Of a DNA stretch of 64,000 nt, positions 24,186 through 43,714 are shown piece after piece (position 1 is the first letter of the stretch; each line of letters starts with the position of its first letter). The notes beneath the pieces are model-generated. The model ran no database searches, was not told where the DNA came from, and worked only from the letters and a program-made list of their open reading frames with translations. The position numbers and the translations under genes were made by a program. Origin of the DNA: Nymphaea colorata. Taxonomy: Eukaryota; Streptophyta; Magnoliopsida; Nymphaeales; Nymphaeaceae. Where the stretch lies: contig NC_045140.1 in assembly GCF_008831285.2 (NCBI RefSeq), positions 4,629,528 through 4,693,527 on the forward strand. The letters are read 5' to 3'.

Positions 24186-26153
24186 ATTGACTTGCCCCTC
24201 GTGCATGTCCATCAGCCCAAACCCCTTCTCTCATGTGTTTGCCCTACTTACCAAACTATGATGGCAATACACCCAACTATCTGAAGACCTCTATGCAGCA
24301 CCAAATTTGTTTTGGTTCAAGGAGAAGGCATGGATATGGTCAAACCTAAAAAGAATATTTCGTAAGTTGAAGTAAGAATTTGCAAGTAAGCTTATCTTGC
24401 AATTGTTGGGTTTTTTCAAGCCATTCAAAGTGGAGATCTACACTTTGGATCACCTACTGGATGGGATTCTTATGCAAGGTAGTCGTCCAATTGTCTATGA
24501 ATGTTGGAAATTGTTTGAGACTAAATGTCAAAATACAATTCATGCATAAAGATTATTGTTTTGGTCTGTTACCTTAAGTCGCATAGACATTACCTCTTGA
24601 GGAGACCCTTCTTGGTTCTAAAAAATAATGTACTAAACAATTACTACTTCACTTGGAAAAACTGAGTCCCAAATAGACCTTTGGCAAAATGTCCTAGAAA
24701 AAGTTTGAATTCACTATTGTACACTAGTTTAAGAAGATGGGGCAAACTGTCTTAGCAAAAGTTTGAATTCACTATTGCGCAAAAGTTTGAAAAGGTGTAC
24801 CAAATGGCCAATGCCTTGTCCAAGAACATGAAGTTGGTTTAATAATGCTTGGCAATACAAACATCAAGAAAGTGTATTGTTCTGTGTCATAAAAGAAACA
24901 ACGATATGGAGAGTGTTATACATACTTGAAGTCTTCTATGTGAGTCTTTCTTGCCCACCTCATATAGTTGCTTGCCCTAGCTAAAGAAAGCAATTTTGGA
25001 AAGCCCATCAAGTCAGTTCTCTTAATCAAAAGATCTTATAAAGAAGAAGCAAACTTGTAATGCAATTGTAATCTTGAGACAGTATGTGCAGAACTGAAAG
25101 CAATGAAGAAAAGAAACAATAGAACCAGAACCAATGAAGAGAAAAACAGGATGAAAATGAAGAGTTAATGATGAATATGTTCTGAAAATGAGATAGAAAT
25201 GAACCAAAAAGAAGTAGAATTCACTATAAAAGAAGAAGATGACTAAAAATATAGAAAATGGTTAACTAGGGTTGAAGATGAGATACAAAAAGAAGTTGAC
25301 AAAGAGACTTGATCAGGTTTAGCTAAATGTTAGAAAGTGCCAAGAAAAAAGAGAGAAAAAAGATGTTGACATGGTTGATACTGCTGGAAAGTTGATGGTA
25401 ATGGCAATGGTGGAGCCAGAAAATTTGGGTCGGAGAACTAATTAAAATACCCTCGTACTTTTAAATGTTGTTGGGCAACAATAACATTCTATTATTGTTC
25501 GATGAACCTACCCCAAAAATTGGGGCAGACTCATAAAACACTATTACAAGCGTTTAATGAATTTGCTCCATGTTTTTGGCGCAGATTTATGTAACAATAA
25601 CAGTATGTTATTCTGGTCATGCAACCTTTCATTTGGCACCTATAGTATATTGTCAATGTTCAATAATATTGCTCTAAAATTTGAGGTAGATTCATGAAAC
25701 ACTATGTTAGAGGGTTTCATGTTCTTCAATTTTTTAGGTAATCTCATTGGACAGTAACAATTTGTTATTGGTGCCTACCAGCCAGCCTCTTACGGGAGCA
25801 TAATATATATACAATAAACAAATAGTTGAAGACGCCAATATAAAAATAACAAAAATTTGAGGGAATGATGTGAGCAACTATGAACACAAGCCCACATGTT
25901 ATGCTGCTATTAGTAATTGGCCATTATGATCGTTTGTGACTCAGTGCAAAAGCTTATTGCTGCTGCTGCTTTTGCAGTTGCTATGGCTGCTCATTATGGA
26001 CAACACAAGGTAAGCTTATTGTGCGCTCTCTCTCTTTATCTCTTCAATGACTGGATTGGTAGAAACTAGTGATCGAGCCTCTAATGGGAAGCACAAGGAG
26101 AAAGGGCACCTAGGCCCGAACCCAGCTCAATTATAATAAAATATATAAAAATA

Positions 26154-26189
<36 letters not shown>

Positions 26190-26480
26190 TAAATTATCGA
26201 ACCGAGGGCGAACGATTAGAAGAAAGAGGCTTGACCTAGTAACTTGTGTAGTCAGCCCAAACGCGCATGGGGTACCAGGCCTCCACCCTTGATCCCTCCC
26301 TACTACTGACTATTACTTGTGTAGGACAACGTTTTATTCCTCTTCCTGGAAAGACGATTAGATTATACGAGTATGGTATTATGTGCATTCAAAAGGAATA
26401 AATGAAATAGTTAGCCGCTTGTGCGATTAACTAACAACATCAGTCGCATGTTTTTGCACACCCGAAGATTTGGCGGCTTT
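24186..26480. other. Non-coding region upstream of SEC23 with degenerate short repeats
   Basis: No convincing exon. At about 25470-25710 a phrase of the form GNTYCATGNANTTGCTCCANNTTTTG followed by GCAGATTYATGNAACANTA recurs about three times with a spacing near 95-115 bp. A related copy lies inside each tandem unit (about 16200-16260 and 21605-21665). GAATTCACTATTG also repeats near 24710 and 24765. An AT microsatellite is at 26157-26187. Confidence 0.5.
26157..26187. repeat. (AT)n microsatellite
   Basis: AT run of about 31 bp, roughly 300 bp upstream of the SEC23 TATA candidate. Confidence 0.95.
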
Positions 26481-26488
26481 TTGGAAAA

Positions 26489-26496
26489 TATATAAA
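26489..26496 (+). promoter_or_regulatory. Candidate TATA box of SEC23
   Basis: TATATAAA lies 175 bp upstream of the SEC23 ATG. A start about 30 bp downstream would put the GA repeat at 26517-26553 at the head of the 5' leader, a common plant arrangement. Its use is inferred. Confidence 0.5.
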
Positions 26497-26514
26497 CTTT
26501 TGATCTCAACTGCC

Positions 26515-26516
<2 letters not shown>

Positions 26517-26553
<37 letters not shown>
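26517..26553. repeat. (GA)n in SEC23 5' leader/promoter
   Basis: GA run of about 37 bp between the TATA candidate and the SEC23 start codon. In plants GA/CT runs here can bind BPC/GAGA-type factors; that role is inferred only. Confidence 0.9.
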
Positions 26554-26556
<3 letters not shown>

Positions 26557-26670
26557 AATTCCATCCTTCCGGCTACCGGAGCGCGGAGGTGGTAATCGTC
26601 TCTATCGTTGCTGAATCCTCGACGATCGATCCGACGAGCAATTGAAGAGCGGCGCCGGAAGCAGCAGAAG

Positions 26671-34437
<7,767 letters not shown>

Positions 34438-34943
34438 GGGAAGAAAGAATGAGTTTGCCCGTTACAACCGATCTGCATTCGTTGCTGCGTGCCAGAAAGC
34501 ACAGATCCACAATTCAACCAATAATGGTCAAGTGCTTCCTCTGATAAGTAGCTGCCTGCTCATAGAATGCACATAAATGCTGAATGTCTTGACATGAATT
34601 TTCTCCTTTTTTTGGGTGTCATAATGTATTATTTATTTATTAAAGTTTTGGAAAAAATCTTTTTCTTTATTAGTGATGTGCAGCTTAGTGCTTTTGTATT
34701 TGAATTGTTTGACAGGCTTGTAATTTGCTGCAGTATTTTCTGCAGAAGTACTTTTCTGGAGTCATTTTTCGTGGAATGAATCCATTAGATCTTGTGGCCC
34801 CTTGGAACAGCGTCTTTATGGTCTGCCATTGATGGTGGATCCAGTGCGAAAAGCTATTATATCTGAATAAGTCACCTTATGAACAATTTTGTGTTTTGGC
34901 TATCCTGTTAGAATCCGATTTCTTCCAATTTGGATAAAAGGAC

Positions 34944-35230
34944 TGTTAGAATATATTGTATTGGGAACCGGGTCCATATCTGGACCCGGTCCTATGTGGG
35001 CACGGATACCGAGGCAGGCTCGGTACCTTAGGCGGCACTCTTTCTCTCCCTCCTATATATTCTTCACTTCCATGTAATCGTTGAGTTAAGTGAATATTAT
35101 TTTCTCTCTCCTAGGGTTGCGGTTTGCCCCTAGGTCAGAGCTTCCCCGTGGTTTTTCACCTCTTTCTGAGGTTTTCCACGTATATTGTGTGTTCTTTCTC
35201 TGCTCTCTCCTTGTGGTTCGTGTTTCTACA
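34944..35230 (+). repeat. Copia 5' LTR
   Basis: Starts TGTTAGAATATATTG and ends GTTTCTACA. It contains CCTATATATTCTTCAC (about 35051), a plausible TATA box for element transcription. It is 506 bp downstream of the SEC23 stop codon and in the same orientation as SEC23, so it could affect SEC23 3'-end formation. Confidence 0.97.
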
Positions 35231-35242
35231 TGGTATCAGAGC
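35231..35242 (+). other. Primer-binding site (initiator tRNA-Met)
   Basis: TGGTATCAGAGC directly follows the 5' LTR. It is complementary to the 3' end of plant initiator methionine tRNA, the usual primer for copia minus-strand synthesis. Confidence 0.95.
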
Positions 35243-35678
35243 CACCGCGTATGAGATCGTTGGTGTGCAAGTAGTATTTTTTCCGCCGTTCACGTGCCGC
35301 CTCCGTTGCCGTTTCCAGCACCGCCGCCGACACTGTTCTCAGCGCCGCTGCTGTTGCTGTTTTCAGTGCTGACGCCCTCCAGGAACGCCGCTGCCGTCCA
35401 TTGTTCCCAGCGCCGCCGCCGTTTTTCCGCCGCCCAGGAACGCCGCCACTGTCGTTCCCAGCGCTGCCCTGCCATGCCGCCGTCGCTGCTCCCAGCACCG
35501 CCGTCGCCTGGGTTATCTCCGCTGCTCCCAGCGCTGCCCTGCCGCCGTCGCTGTTCCCAGCGCTGCCCCGCCCTACTGCAGTCGCCTGGGTTATCTGCGC
35601 CGCCGCCGGGTGTCTTGTTTCCGCCGCCGTGGGTTGTGCCCTCTCTACAGCCGGTTGTGACCTTCTTCGGGGATTGCG

Positions 35679-38374
35679 ATGGCTGACGCAGCGATGCCCA
35701 AGCTTGATGATGCCCTCGACACGGGCAGCAATACCAAGGGTGAGAACTTGCCTGTTCATGTCACCTCCATTCGGCTGAACAAGGATAACTATCTTTCGTG
35801 GTCTGCTGCCCTAGAAATCGGGATTACTAGTCGTGGTCGTCTGCACTATATCACTGGGGAGAAGCCTGCTCCTTCTAAAATTGATTCGCAATGGCCGACC
35901 TGGGCATTGGAGGATAGTCAGGTTAAAGTATGGATTATTAGTTCGGTTTCCGCAGATATTCAGCCTTTAATCTTGCGTAAATCGATGGCGTATGATATGT
36001 GGACTGTTCTTGCACGTATGTATGGTCGTAAGAAGCGTGTTTTACGTGCCTATCACATCAAACGTAGCATATATGCTCTTAAACAGGGTGATTTATCTGT
36101 TGCCTCCTTCTATGCTGCCCTGAAGACCAAATGGGAGGAACTTGACTATCATGTGAATGATGACTGGAAATGTGGTGTAGATCATGCCCTGTATTGGGAA
36201 AAGGAATGGATGGACTGCACCTTTATCTTCCTTGGAGGCCTGCGTGATGAGTTTGAAACCATTCGAAGCCAGATTCTTAACTGTGATGAGATTCCTGGAA
36301 TCGAAGAGGTGTATGCCCGTATTGAGTCTGAGGAGCAACGGCGCCAGATTATGCATATTAACTCCCATCAGGGGAGTTCTCCAGGAGCCTTTGTGAGCCA
36401 TACTTCAGGGACGGGGCAACGTCCTACTCGACGATGCAGCCATTGCAACAAAGTGGGTCATTCTGTTGATTTTTGTTGGGATCTTCATCCTGAGAAGCGT
36501 CTCATCCGAGGTCGTCCTCCTCCTCATCGCCGTGCTTCTTCTGTGCCAGAGCCTAGCCCGGGGTCGTCCAATGTTGCCAAATCCAAGCTCTCCTCAGATC
36601 AACTCAGAGAGTTGCAAGCCTACGTTAGTCGGTTGTCTACCCAGGATGATGCTTCTACTTCTGAGGGGGCTAAGTTAGCCCAGGCTCTGGTTGCTACTAG
36701 TGATCAAGGTTGGATTGTTGACAATGGGGCTACTTATCATATGACAGGGGACCCTACGATGTTTCAAGAGTACAAGTTGACCTCTGGGCAGCAGCGTGTG
36801 TCTATGGCTGATGGTTCTTCTATCTCTGTGGCTGAAAAAAAGGAGTTTATCACTACTAAACAAATATTGTCTTCATATGCCCTGCATGTTCCCAATATTC
36901 TCGTAAATTTGTTATCTGTAAGCAGTATTACTAAAGAGCTAAACTGTAATCTAATTTTCTCTGCTGATCGTTGTTTCCTGCAGGACTTGGGGACGGGGCA
37001 GAAGATTGGGATTGGTTCGGCTATTGATGGGCTCTACAGACTGCCCGTTCGAGTTGCTTCTGCTTTGATTTCAGCCACCAGTGAACAGTTGCCTAGCGTG
37101 GAGGCCAGATCCGTCATTATGCGTTGGCATGAGAAACTTGGTCATCTTCCATTCCAGTTGCTTAGAAAGTTGTTTCCTATGATGTTTCATTCTGTTTCTT
37201 TGGACACCTTCGCCTGTGAAGTGTGTCAGTTGTTTAAGCATGTTAGGGCCTCGTACCCTATTTCGTTCAATAAAGCCAACCGTCCTTTTGCTTTGGTTCA
37301 CTCTGATGTTTGGGGTCCTTCGGGAGTACCCACTTGTCGTGACTTTCACTATTTTATGACTCTTATTGATGACTACTCCCGATGTACGTTCGTGTATCTG
37401 TTGAAAGAACGTAGTGAAGTTCCCGACATTGTCAAAAACTTTGTGGCATTTGTCGAAACTCAATTCCAGACCACTGTTCAGGCCTTCCGTACTGACAATG
37501 CCCGAGAGTATGTCTCCCAATCCCTTGATGACTTCTTGCGAAGCAAGGGTATTATTCATGAAACATCTTGTAGCTACACCCCTCCTCAGAATGGCGTGGC
37601 TGAAAGAAAAAACCCGTCATTTGTTAAATGTTACCCGGGCAATTATGTTTCAACGTCATGTCCCTAAGAGGTACTGGGGGGACGCACTTCTCACTAGTGC
37701 TCACCTTATCAACCGTATGCCTACTCGTGTGTTGGATGGTCATTCCCCTTATTCTGTGTTGTGGCCCACTCAGAATCCCTGGCCTTTAACCCCTCGAGTG
37801 TTTGGGTGTGTTTGTTTTGTCCATGATCATAGTCCCACTCTCAAGAAACTTGATCCTCGGTCCATCAAAGCAGTCTTCTTGGGATATTCCTCCACCCATA
37901 AAGGGTACAGGTGTGTTGACCCTAGCACTTTCAGAGTATATGTCTCCAGGGATGTGACCTTTCATGAACATGAGACATACTTTCCTGCGAATCCTCTTCA
38001 GGGGGAGTGTCTAGGTGACAGAAGGAAAGAGTATTCTTCGCATCAGTTGATTCAGTTCATGGACTTCTTGGATTATACGGTGAGTTCTCCAAGTGTGGAA
38101 GACGTTGTCAGTGAAGACAGAGACAGTCAGATGGAGGGGGGGGGCCTGTGGAAGAACAGTCTCGAGATCACCTATTTGGTCAGGTTTACAGTAGGAAGAA
38201 GAAAGATGTTGATGTTACCAATCCCAATCTTCCCAATCTTGTGACCTTCCCGGATGATCCAAGTCCAATGAATGAAGAACTTCCCATAGCTCTGCGCAAG
38301 GGCACCAGGTCATGTACTTCTCATCCTATTCAGAGATTTGTTTCATATGCACAACTCAGTAAAGACTACAAGTG
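35679..38374 (+). pseudogene. Copia gag-protease-integrase, two frameshifts
   Basis: The first open frame runs from 35679 to a stop at 37667 (662 codons). It carries the copia gag region (NKDNYLSWSAALE, residues about 32-44), a zinc knuckle C253-x2-C256-x4-H261-x4-C266, a protease motif WIVDNGATYHMTG from residue 345 (Asn where DSG/DTG is usual), a pre-integrase RWHEKLGH...CEVCQ zinc site, and an integrase core with VHSDVWGP, FRTDNARE and NGVAERK supplying the D, D and E residues. A one-base shift in an A/C run near 37606-37615 moves integrase into another frame. A second shift lies at the nine-G run 38136-38144. The reading then continues to 38374, where the nested LTR interrupts it. Confidence 0.92.
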
Positions 38375-38379
38375 CTTTG

Positions 38380-40886
38380 TGTCACGACCCAATTTTTGAC
38401 ACCAAAAATTTTCTTTCATTTCTATAATAGATGAAGCAATATTGAGTCATGACCAGAACATAAGACATTGTTTTATTTCAATAATAAAATACTTGGACCC
38501 AAATAAAAATAACCACAAATCCCCAAAACCGACGCAGTGTCTAGAATGCCAATGCCCGTCCATCACAAGACTGAGGTCGTCGCTCCAAAGTCAAAATCTA
38601 TCAAGGACTACCTGTAGATAGAAAGAAGGGTCAGAATTCTTCTGAGTATGAGAAAATCCAGACATGAATGAAACATGGCCCAAAATAATATTTAGTTTCG
38701 TAAAACGATTCCAAAAAGGCCTTATGAACTACAGCCATAAGTTTTCCAAAACTTTATACACACAAAAGTTATGACTCATTATCAGAACAAAACGAGGTGT
38801 GCACAACCTCCCAAACATTTCGTAGGCTTCCAACCGTGGTTCTCTGACGATGTCATGGTCATCGTGTCGAGCAACAGAAATCCTCGTGGGCACTCACGGG
38901 CAGAACAAAACATATCTTCACCAGGCGATCCAACGGATCGAGGGTACCTGAAGTGAAGCCTCCTGAGATATCCCAGATCGCCGCTGCAGCAGCATGGCCC
39001 CCTAGGAACCCGGTTTGAGGGACCAGGAGATGACTCTCTCCCAACACAGCAGCAGTACCCCGGGCCCTTGTGCCGCCCAATACCCTGTGGGCCCTCCAGT
39101 ACAGACAGAGGAGTGTGACTACTACCTCCCGGAACGAAACCAAACACTGGGCAAAACAGAAAGCTCGCACTCGCATAAACCATCGCACAAAGTCCACGTT
39201 TCGCCTTCGAATTTCAAAAGTGAGGGTTTGCCAATGCTAGACATCTTCTAGTACCTCTCACAGAAACCGCCCTTAGGCTCGATTTTCCAGACCACAAAAA
39301 TAAGCCATTTCATATCTGGATTTAATGGCAACAAAACAAAGTCCAATAGACTTGCAACGGTACGAAGCATATCACATCCAAATTAACACAATAATCACTA
39401 TTTCAAAACAAGAGAGTTCAACACCTTTTTCCTGAAATTTAAATAACAGAAAAGGTACCACAGAGCAATAATGCATAACATTACGTTTTTCCTTCGAAAT
39501 TACAAACAAATATAAGAAAACCCCCTTTTGACAATTTAAGAAACTGAGAGGGTACCAAAACGTGATTTCACATTAAATACCCGGTTTTTACTGAAAATTT
39601 CTTTTGCAAACCTCTTTTTGACGAGGTTTTCAGCAAAAACGTTGCGGCATTGTCTTTTAAAATTTATAACAGCTTATTCGTAAATTATGCTAATTAGGTG
39701 GACCCGCTTTGAAACTTTTCCATCTTAATATAAAACCCATCGAGCCCTCGTTTTTCTTCATTTCCTTCGCCCGTTTTCTCTCTCCTCACGGTGCCTTCCT
39801 CCTCTCGCTCGACCGCCGGTGGGTGATGGCTTCCTCTTCTCATCTTCAACAACCCAAAACCAGTACGGGAGAGAGAGAGATCGTCTTCTTCCGGTGAGCA
39901 CCAACGCGAAGATTCCTCGCCACCAACCGATCGACGCCGTCAGCCACCGCCGCCGCTCCCATCTCTGCTTCCCCCGTTTCTCAGCATTGTCACTGTGAGA
40001 ACGGTGACCACCAGTTTCAACAACGTCTTCTCAGTCTCCCTCTTGCTGCGATAGTGAAGAATCAACAACAAGGAGGAAACCTGCCATATCAGTGACGTTT
40101 TCTTCTTTTTCACCCAAATCGGCTCCCTGCTACCCACACGAAAAGACGACTGTTGGCCACTGATCATGCTTGTCGATAGAGCGGTGGTGCCTTCTTCCTC
40201 CTTTCCTGTTTGTTTTTAGATTTGGGGTTCACCGCAAGTCGATCAGAGCATGTCATGTCCTCTGTCGATGTTGGTCGGAACTTCCCCTTTTATTATTATT
40301 TTTTTTTTTCTTCTCTGCTAGTATCATAGCAGGTTCGGGAAGACAACCGAGTCTTCCCACTGCAGATTGGTATTGCTCCTTCTGTGGCCCGACCCTCTCA
40401 TTCATGTATCAAATCTTTCTGTTGTTTGATGATGTATTAGGTCGTAAGGTCGTCTGTGTTTCGGTTCTTTGTGGATAAAACGAAATTATACCTAGCATGC
40501 TATTTCCGTTCCAGTCTTCAATAACTCATGCATAGATTCATGTTCAGGCATATATAAATTGATAAACTCTCATGCATACGTATCTAGAAATTCAAAATAT
40601 ACAGGCTTCATGCTCCATTCATGATTGAAAATCCCCATACCTCTGAAAATCTTGGCAGCAACTTCTGCTTCTGGTTCCTTTCCAGCAGCCACAAACCTCT
40701 ACTCCAACAAGAGAGCAAGAAGAAGGACGTTACGTTCTCTCTCTCTTTCTATCGTTGAGTCCTTTCTTCTAAGAAAGATGGTTAGTTGTCATCAAATGTG
40801 ATTAGATCAGCTCTTATCTCCATCTTTTTCCACATTTGTCTCCATTTGATAAACTTGGCAGTTTTAAAGAAAACGTGGGTCTTACA
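38380..40886 (+). mobile_element. Nested solo LTR, Ty3/gypsy (Tekay/Del-like), in the copia element
   Basis: The 2507-bp segment starts TGTCACGACCC and ends GGGTCTTACA, typical long-LTR ends of plant gypsy chromoviruses. It is bracketed by the perfect 5-bp repeat CTTTG (38375-38379 and 40887-40891). It cuts the copia polyprotein between the linker after integrase (QLSKDYKC) and the start of reverse transcriptase (SVEDARKDPKWLQAM), so it inserted after the copia element. No gypsy gag or pol is found inside, so it is a solo LTR. Orientation is tentative, from the TATAAAA-like box at 39727-39735. Lineage assignment rests on end sequence and length only. Confidence 0.85.
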
Positions 40887-40891
40887 CTTTG

Positions 40892-42487
40892 TTACCTCTT
40901 TATCTATGGCTGTTATTCCCAGGTCAGTGGAAGATGCAAGGAAGGATCCTAAATGGCTACAGGCCATGACAGAAGAGATGGACGCCCTGAAAAAGAACAA
41001 TACGTGGGAGGTTGTTGATATCCCCAAGGGAACTCACTTAGTTGGCTCCAAGTGGGTGTTTAATGTGAAGTACAAACCTGATGGCACTGTAGAACGCTAT
41101 AAAGCTCGTCTTGTTGCTAAAGGGTTTAGCCAGAAATATGAGATTGACTATCTTGAGACGTTTGCTCCCGTGGCAAAACTGAAGACCGTAAGGGTCATCT
41201 TAGCTCTTTCAATGCAAAAGAAGTGGAGTATGGACCAACTTGATGTAAAGAACGCCTTCTTGAATGGTCACCTTGAGGAAGAAGTCTATATGAGCATGCC
41301 GCCTGGGTATGCTCGGAACGGGAAGTGTTGCTATCTCAAGAAAGCTTTTTTAATGGTCTCAAGCAATCCCCTAGAGCTTGGTTTGAAAGACTAAGGGTTG
41401 TAATGAAGACTAATGGGTATAAACAGGGAAATGGTGATCACACTCTCTTCATCAAGCAGAGAAATGGTCTTGTGAGCCTTTTACTTGTATATGTTGATGA
41501 TATGATTGTCACAGGTGACGACGAGGGGGAGAAAAGGAAGATGAAAGAAATGTTAGCTGCAGAATTCGATCTCAAAGATCTGGGTAAACTAAGGTATTTC
41601 TTGGGGATTGAGATCGCGCGATCTGAGATTGGGCTTGTTATGAGCCAAAGAAAATACACGTTGGATCTTCTAAAAGAGACAGGTAAACTGGGATGCAGGC
41701 CCTTTCTTACCCCAATGGAGTCTGGCACAATGATAAGTATCAAATCTGGGACTATCTTGGATGAGGATGGAAAAGGGAGGTATCAGCGTCTGGTTGGTAA
41801 ACTTATTTATCTCACTCTTACTCGCCCAGATATTACGTATGTTGTGGGTGTGTTAAGTCAGTTTATGCATGCCCCTACTGATTGTCATTGGAAAAGTGCT
41901 GAAAGAGTATTGGGATACTTAAAGAATGACCTAGGGAAAGGACTACTCTACACTCGACAAGATCAACTAAGCATTGAAGGATACTCTGACGCCGACTGGG
42001 CAGGATGCACAGATACTAGGAGGTCTACCACAGGATACTGCATATTTCTTGGAGGTAACCTTGTGGTATGGAGAAGTAAACGTCAATAAGTTTGTTTCAG
42101 GTCCAGTGCTGAGGCTGAATACAGGGCAGTTGCTATGGGGGTTACAGAGATGTTATGGCTCAAAATTCTTTTAGCAGATATTGGGGTTAAAATTTAGCAG
42201 ATATTGGGGTTAAAATGGAAGAGAAGATGAGGATGTATTGTGACAACAAGTCTGCGATTAACTTGGCAAACAATCCGGTCATGCACGACAGGACCAAACA
42301 TGTGGAGATCGATCGTCACTTCATACGGGAACGCATAGATTCAAAGGAGTTGATTCTGCCTTATATGAAGTCTGAAGATCAAGTTGCGGATGTCTTAACT
42401 AAGTCTTTATGTACATCTCAATTTGAGAAAAATGTTAGTAAGCTTGGCATGTTTGACATGTATGCCAAGCTTGAGGGGGAGTGTTAG
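40892..42487 (+). pseudogene. Copia reverse transcriptase-RNase H, frameshifted
   Basis: The polyprotein resumes after the nested LTR: KWLQAMTEEMDALKKNNTWE, SKWVFNVKYKPDGTVERYKA, MDQLDVKNAFLNGHLEEEVY, then YVDD (about 41493) as the reverse transcriptase catalytic motif, and RNase H (YSDADWAGCTDTRRST, SSAEAEYRAVA, YCDNKSAINLANNP, KHVEIDRHFIRE). Breaks seen are a frame change near 41345, a TAA at 42087-42089 caused by small deletions just before the SSAEAEY motif, and a 23-bp tandem duplication (42171-42216) that adds another stop. The reading ends at TAG 42485-42487, inside the first bases of the 3' LTR. Confidence 0.93.
42471..42481 (+). other. Polypurine tract
   Basis: TTGAGGGGGAG lies immediately before the 3' LTR, the position of the plus-strand primer of LTR retrotransposons. 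Confidence 0.9.
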
Positions 42488-42764
42488 AATATATTGTATT
42501 GGGAACTGGGTCCATATTTGAACCCGGTCCTATGTGGCACGGATACCGAGGCAGGCTCGGTACCCTAGGCGGCACTCTTTCTCTCCCTCCTATATATTCT
42601 TCACTTACATGTAATCGTTGAGTTAAGTGAATATTATTTTCTCTCTCCTAGGGTTGCGGTTTGCCCCTAGGTCAGAGCTTCCCCATGGTTTTTCACATCT
42701 TTTTGAGGTTTTCCAATATTGTGTGTTCTTTCTCTGCTCTCTCCTTGTGGTTCGTGTTTCTACA
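42482..42764 (+). repeat. Copia 3' LTR
   Basis: 283-bp partner of the 5' LTR, followed by target duplication AGGAC. Relative to the 5' LTR it lacks one G (near 42536) and three bases (near 42715). Confidence 0.97.
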
Positions 42765-43714
42765 AGGACAATGAATCTCAGCCAGTTAATACAGGATTTC
42801 ATTTTCTTTACCACAACTGTTCAAGCACAACTAGATACTGTTTGGTGATTGGAAAATCAGATATTTGAGGTCCTTAGGACCATAGGGATATATGTACCTG
42901 TTTCCTAGTCCAGTGAAACTGTCTATATGTTCCCACATGTGCATCTATACTTTAACAAAGATATAAAATTATTTTAATTTGTTCTTGCCTTCAAGAACTT
43001 TTGAATTCCATACTGCAGGTTCGACAAGGAATCCAAGAACTTCGTACTTTTTTACCGGAAAATTTTCACTAGATGCTGCCAGAAGATTGAGCATTCTCGG
43101 TTTTGGCATTTCTTGCTTTTTGCTTGCACAAGAATGCAGAACTCTCTGTTCTTACAGCTTTTATGGTGGTTCTAAGTCAGGACATGTCAAAAGTGGGGGA
43201 AGTAACTCACGAGTTCTCACATGGCACAGGGTCGGTTTGCGCATATAAAGACAGACATGAAATTATTAAAAAGCAATCCCCATCTCCAAGTGGCTTCTTG
43301 TAGAAATTCCTTTATACCGCAAAGGAATATTGGGTTCACTTAATTTGGTGATTTATGGAAAACCTCTTAATTATTAGATATTTGCAGAAAATGCTGGCTT
43401 TTTTTTTTGTCATATATCTGCCTTTGTTGAGTCAGGCAGGAAAGTGATTAAACCGCCTTGATCATCAACCAAGTGTGCAAGGGTGTCATTAGAAAAAAAA
43501 TAAAAGAAGAAGAAGAAGAATCAAAGTTTCTCTTGATGCCAGAGTCGATCTCTCGAATGGATGTAGATTGAAAAACTTGTTCAATGCTATAACCGAGTAA
43601 TTGGCAGCTATTTGAGACTATAGAATGAGTACAATGGCTCTTTATAACAGTTCCTCTTTATAGCTGTGCTCGTAGGACACGAGGTAAAACCTGATTTTAA
43701 TTTAACTAAACTTG

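Larger units (their letters stand above)
34944..42764 (+). mobile_element. Ty1/copia LTR retrotransposon, degenerate, with nested LTR
   Basis: Complete borders: 5' LTR 34944-35230 (287 bp) and 3' LTR 42482-42764 (283 bp), both TGTTAGAATA...GTTTCTACA, with 5-bp target duplication AGGAC (34939-34943 and 42765-42769). The primer-binding site follows the 5' LTR directly and a purine tract precedes the 3' LTR. The LTRs differ by about eight substitutions and two indels by eye, indicating insertion in the last few million years at most. Without the nested insertion the element is about 5.3 kb, normal for copia. Domain order is gag, protease, integrase, reverse transcriptase, RNase H, which defines Ty1/copia. 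Frameshifts, stops and the nested insertion make it non-autonomous today. Confidence 0.97.

Noticed and set aside
26608-26670. Upstream in-frame ATG for SEC23, 21 codons before the chosen start
   Set aside because: The extra residues are basic, unlike the SEC23 N-terminus, while the chosen start gives the family-like [18 protein letters not shown].
35226-35778. Open frames of 125-177 codons in the copia leader
   Set aside because: Low-complexity Ala/Pro/Arg translations of the GC-rich leader; no motif, and they precede the recognised gag start.
38782-39197. Minus-strand open frames of 112-133 codons in the nested LTR
   Set aside because: Overlapping frames with no recognisable motif, inside an LTR; most likely chance.
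42979-43303. Open frame of 89 codons downstream of the copia element
   Set aside because: A plausible acceptor precedes it, but the translation matches no family I know and no partner exon was found.
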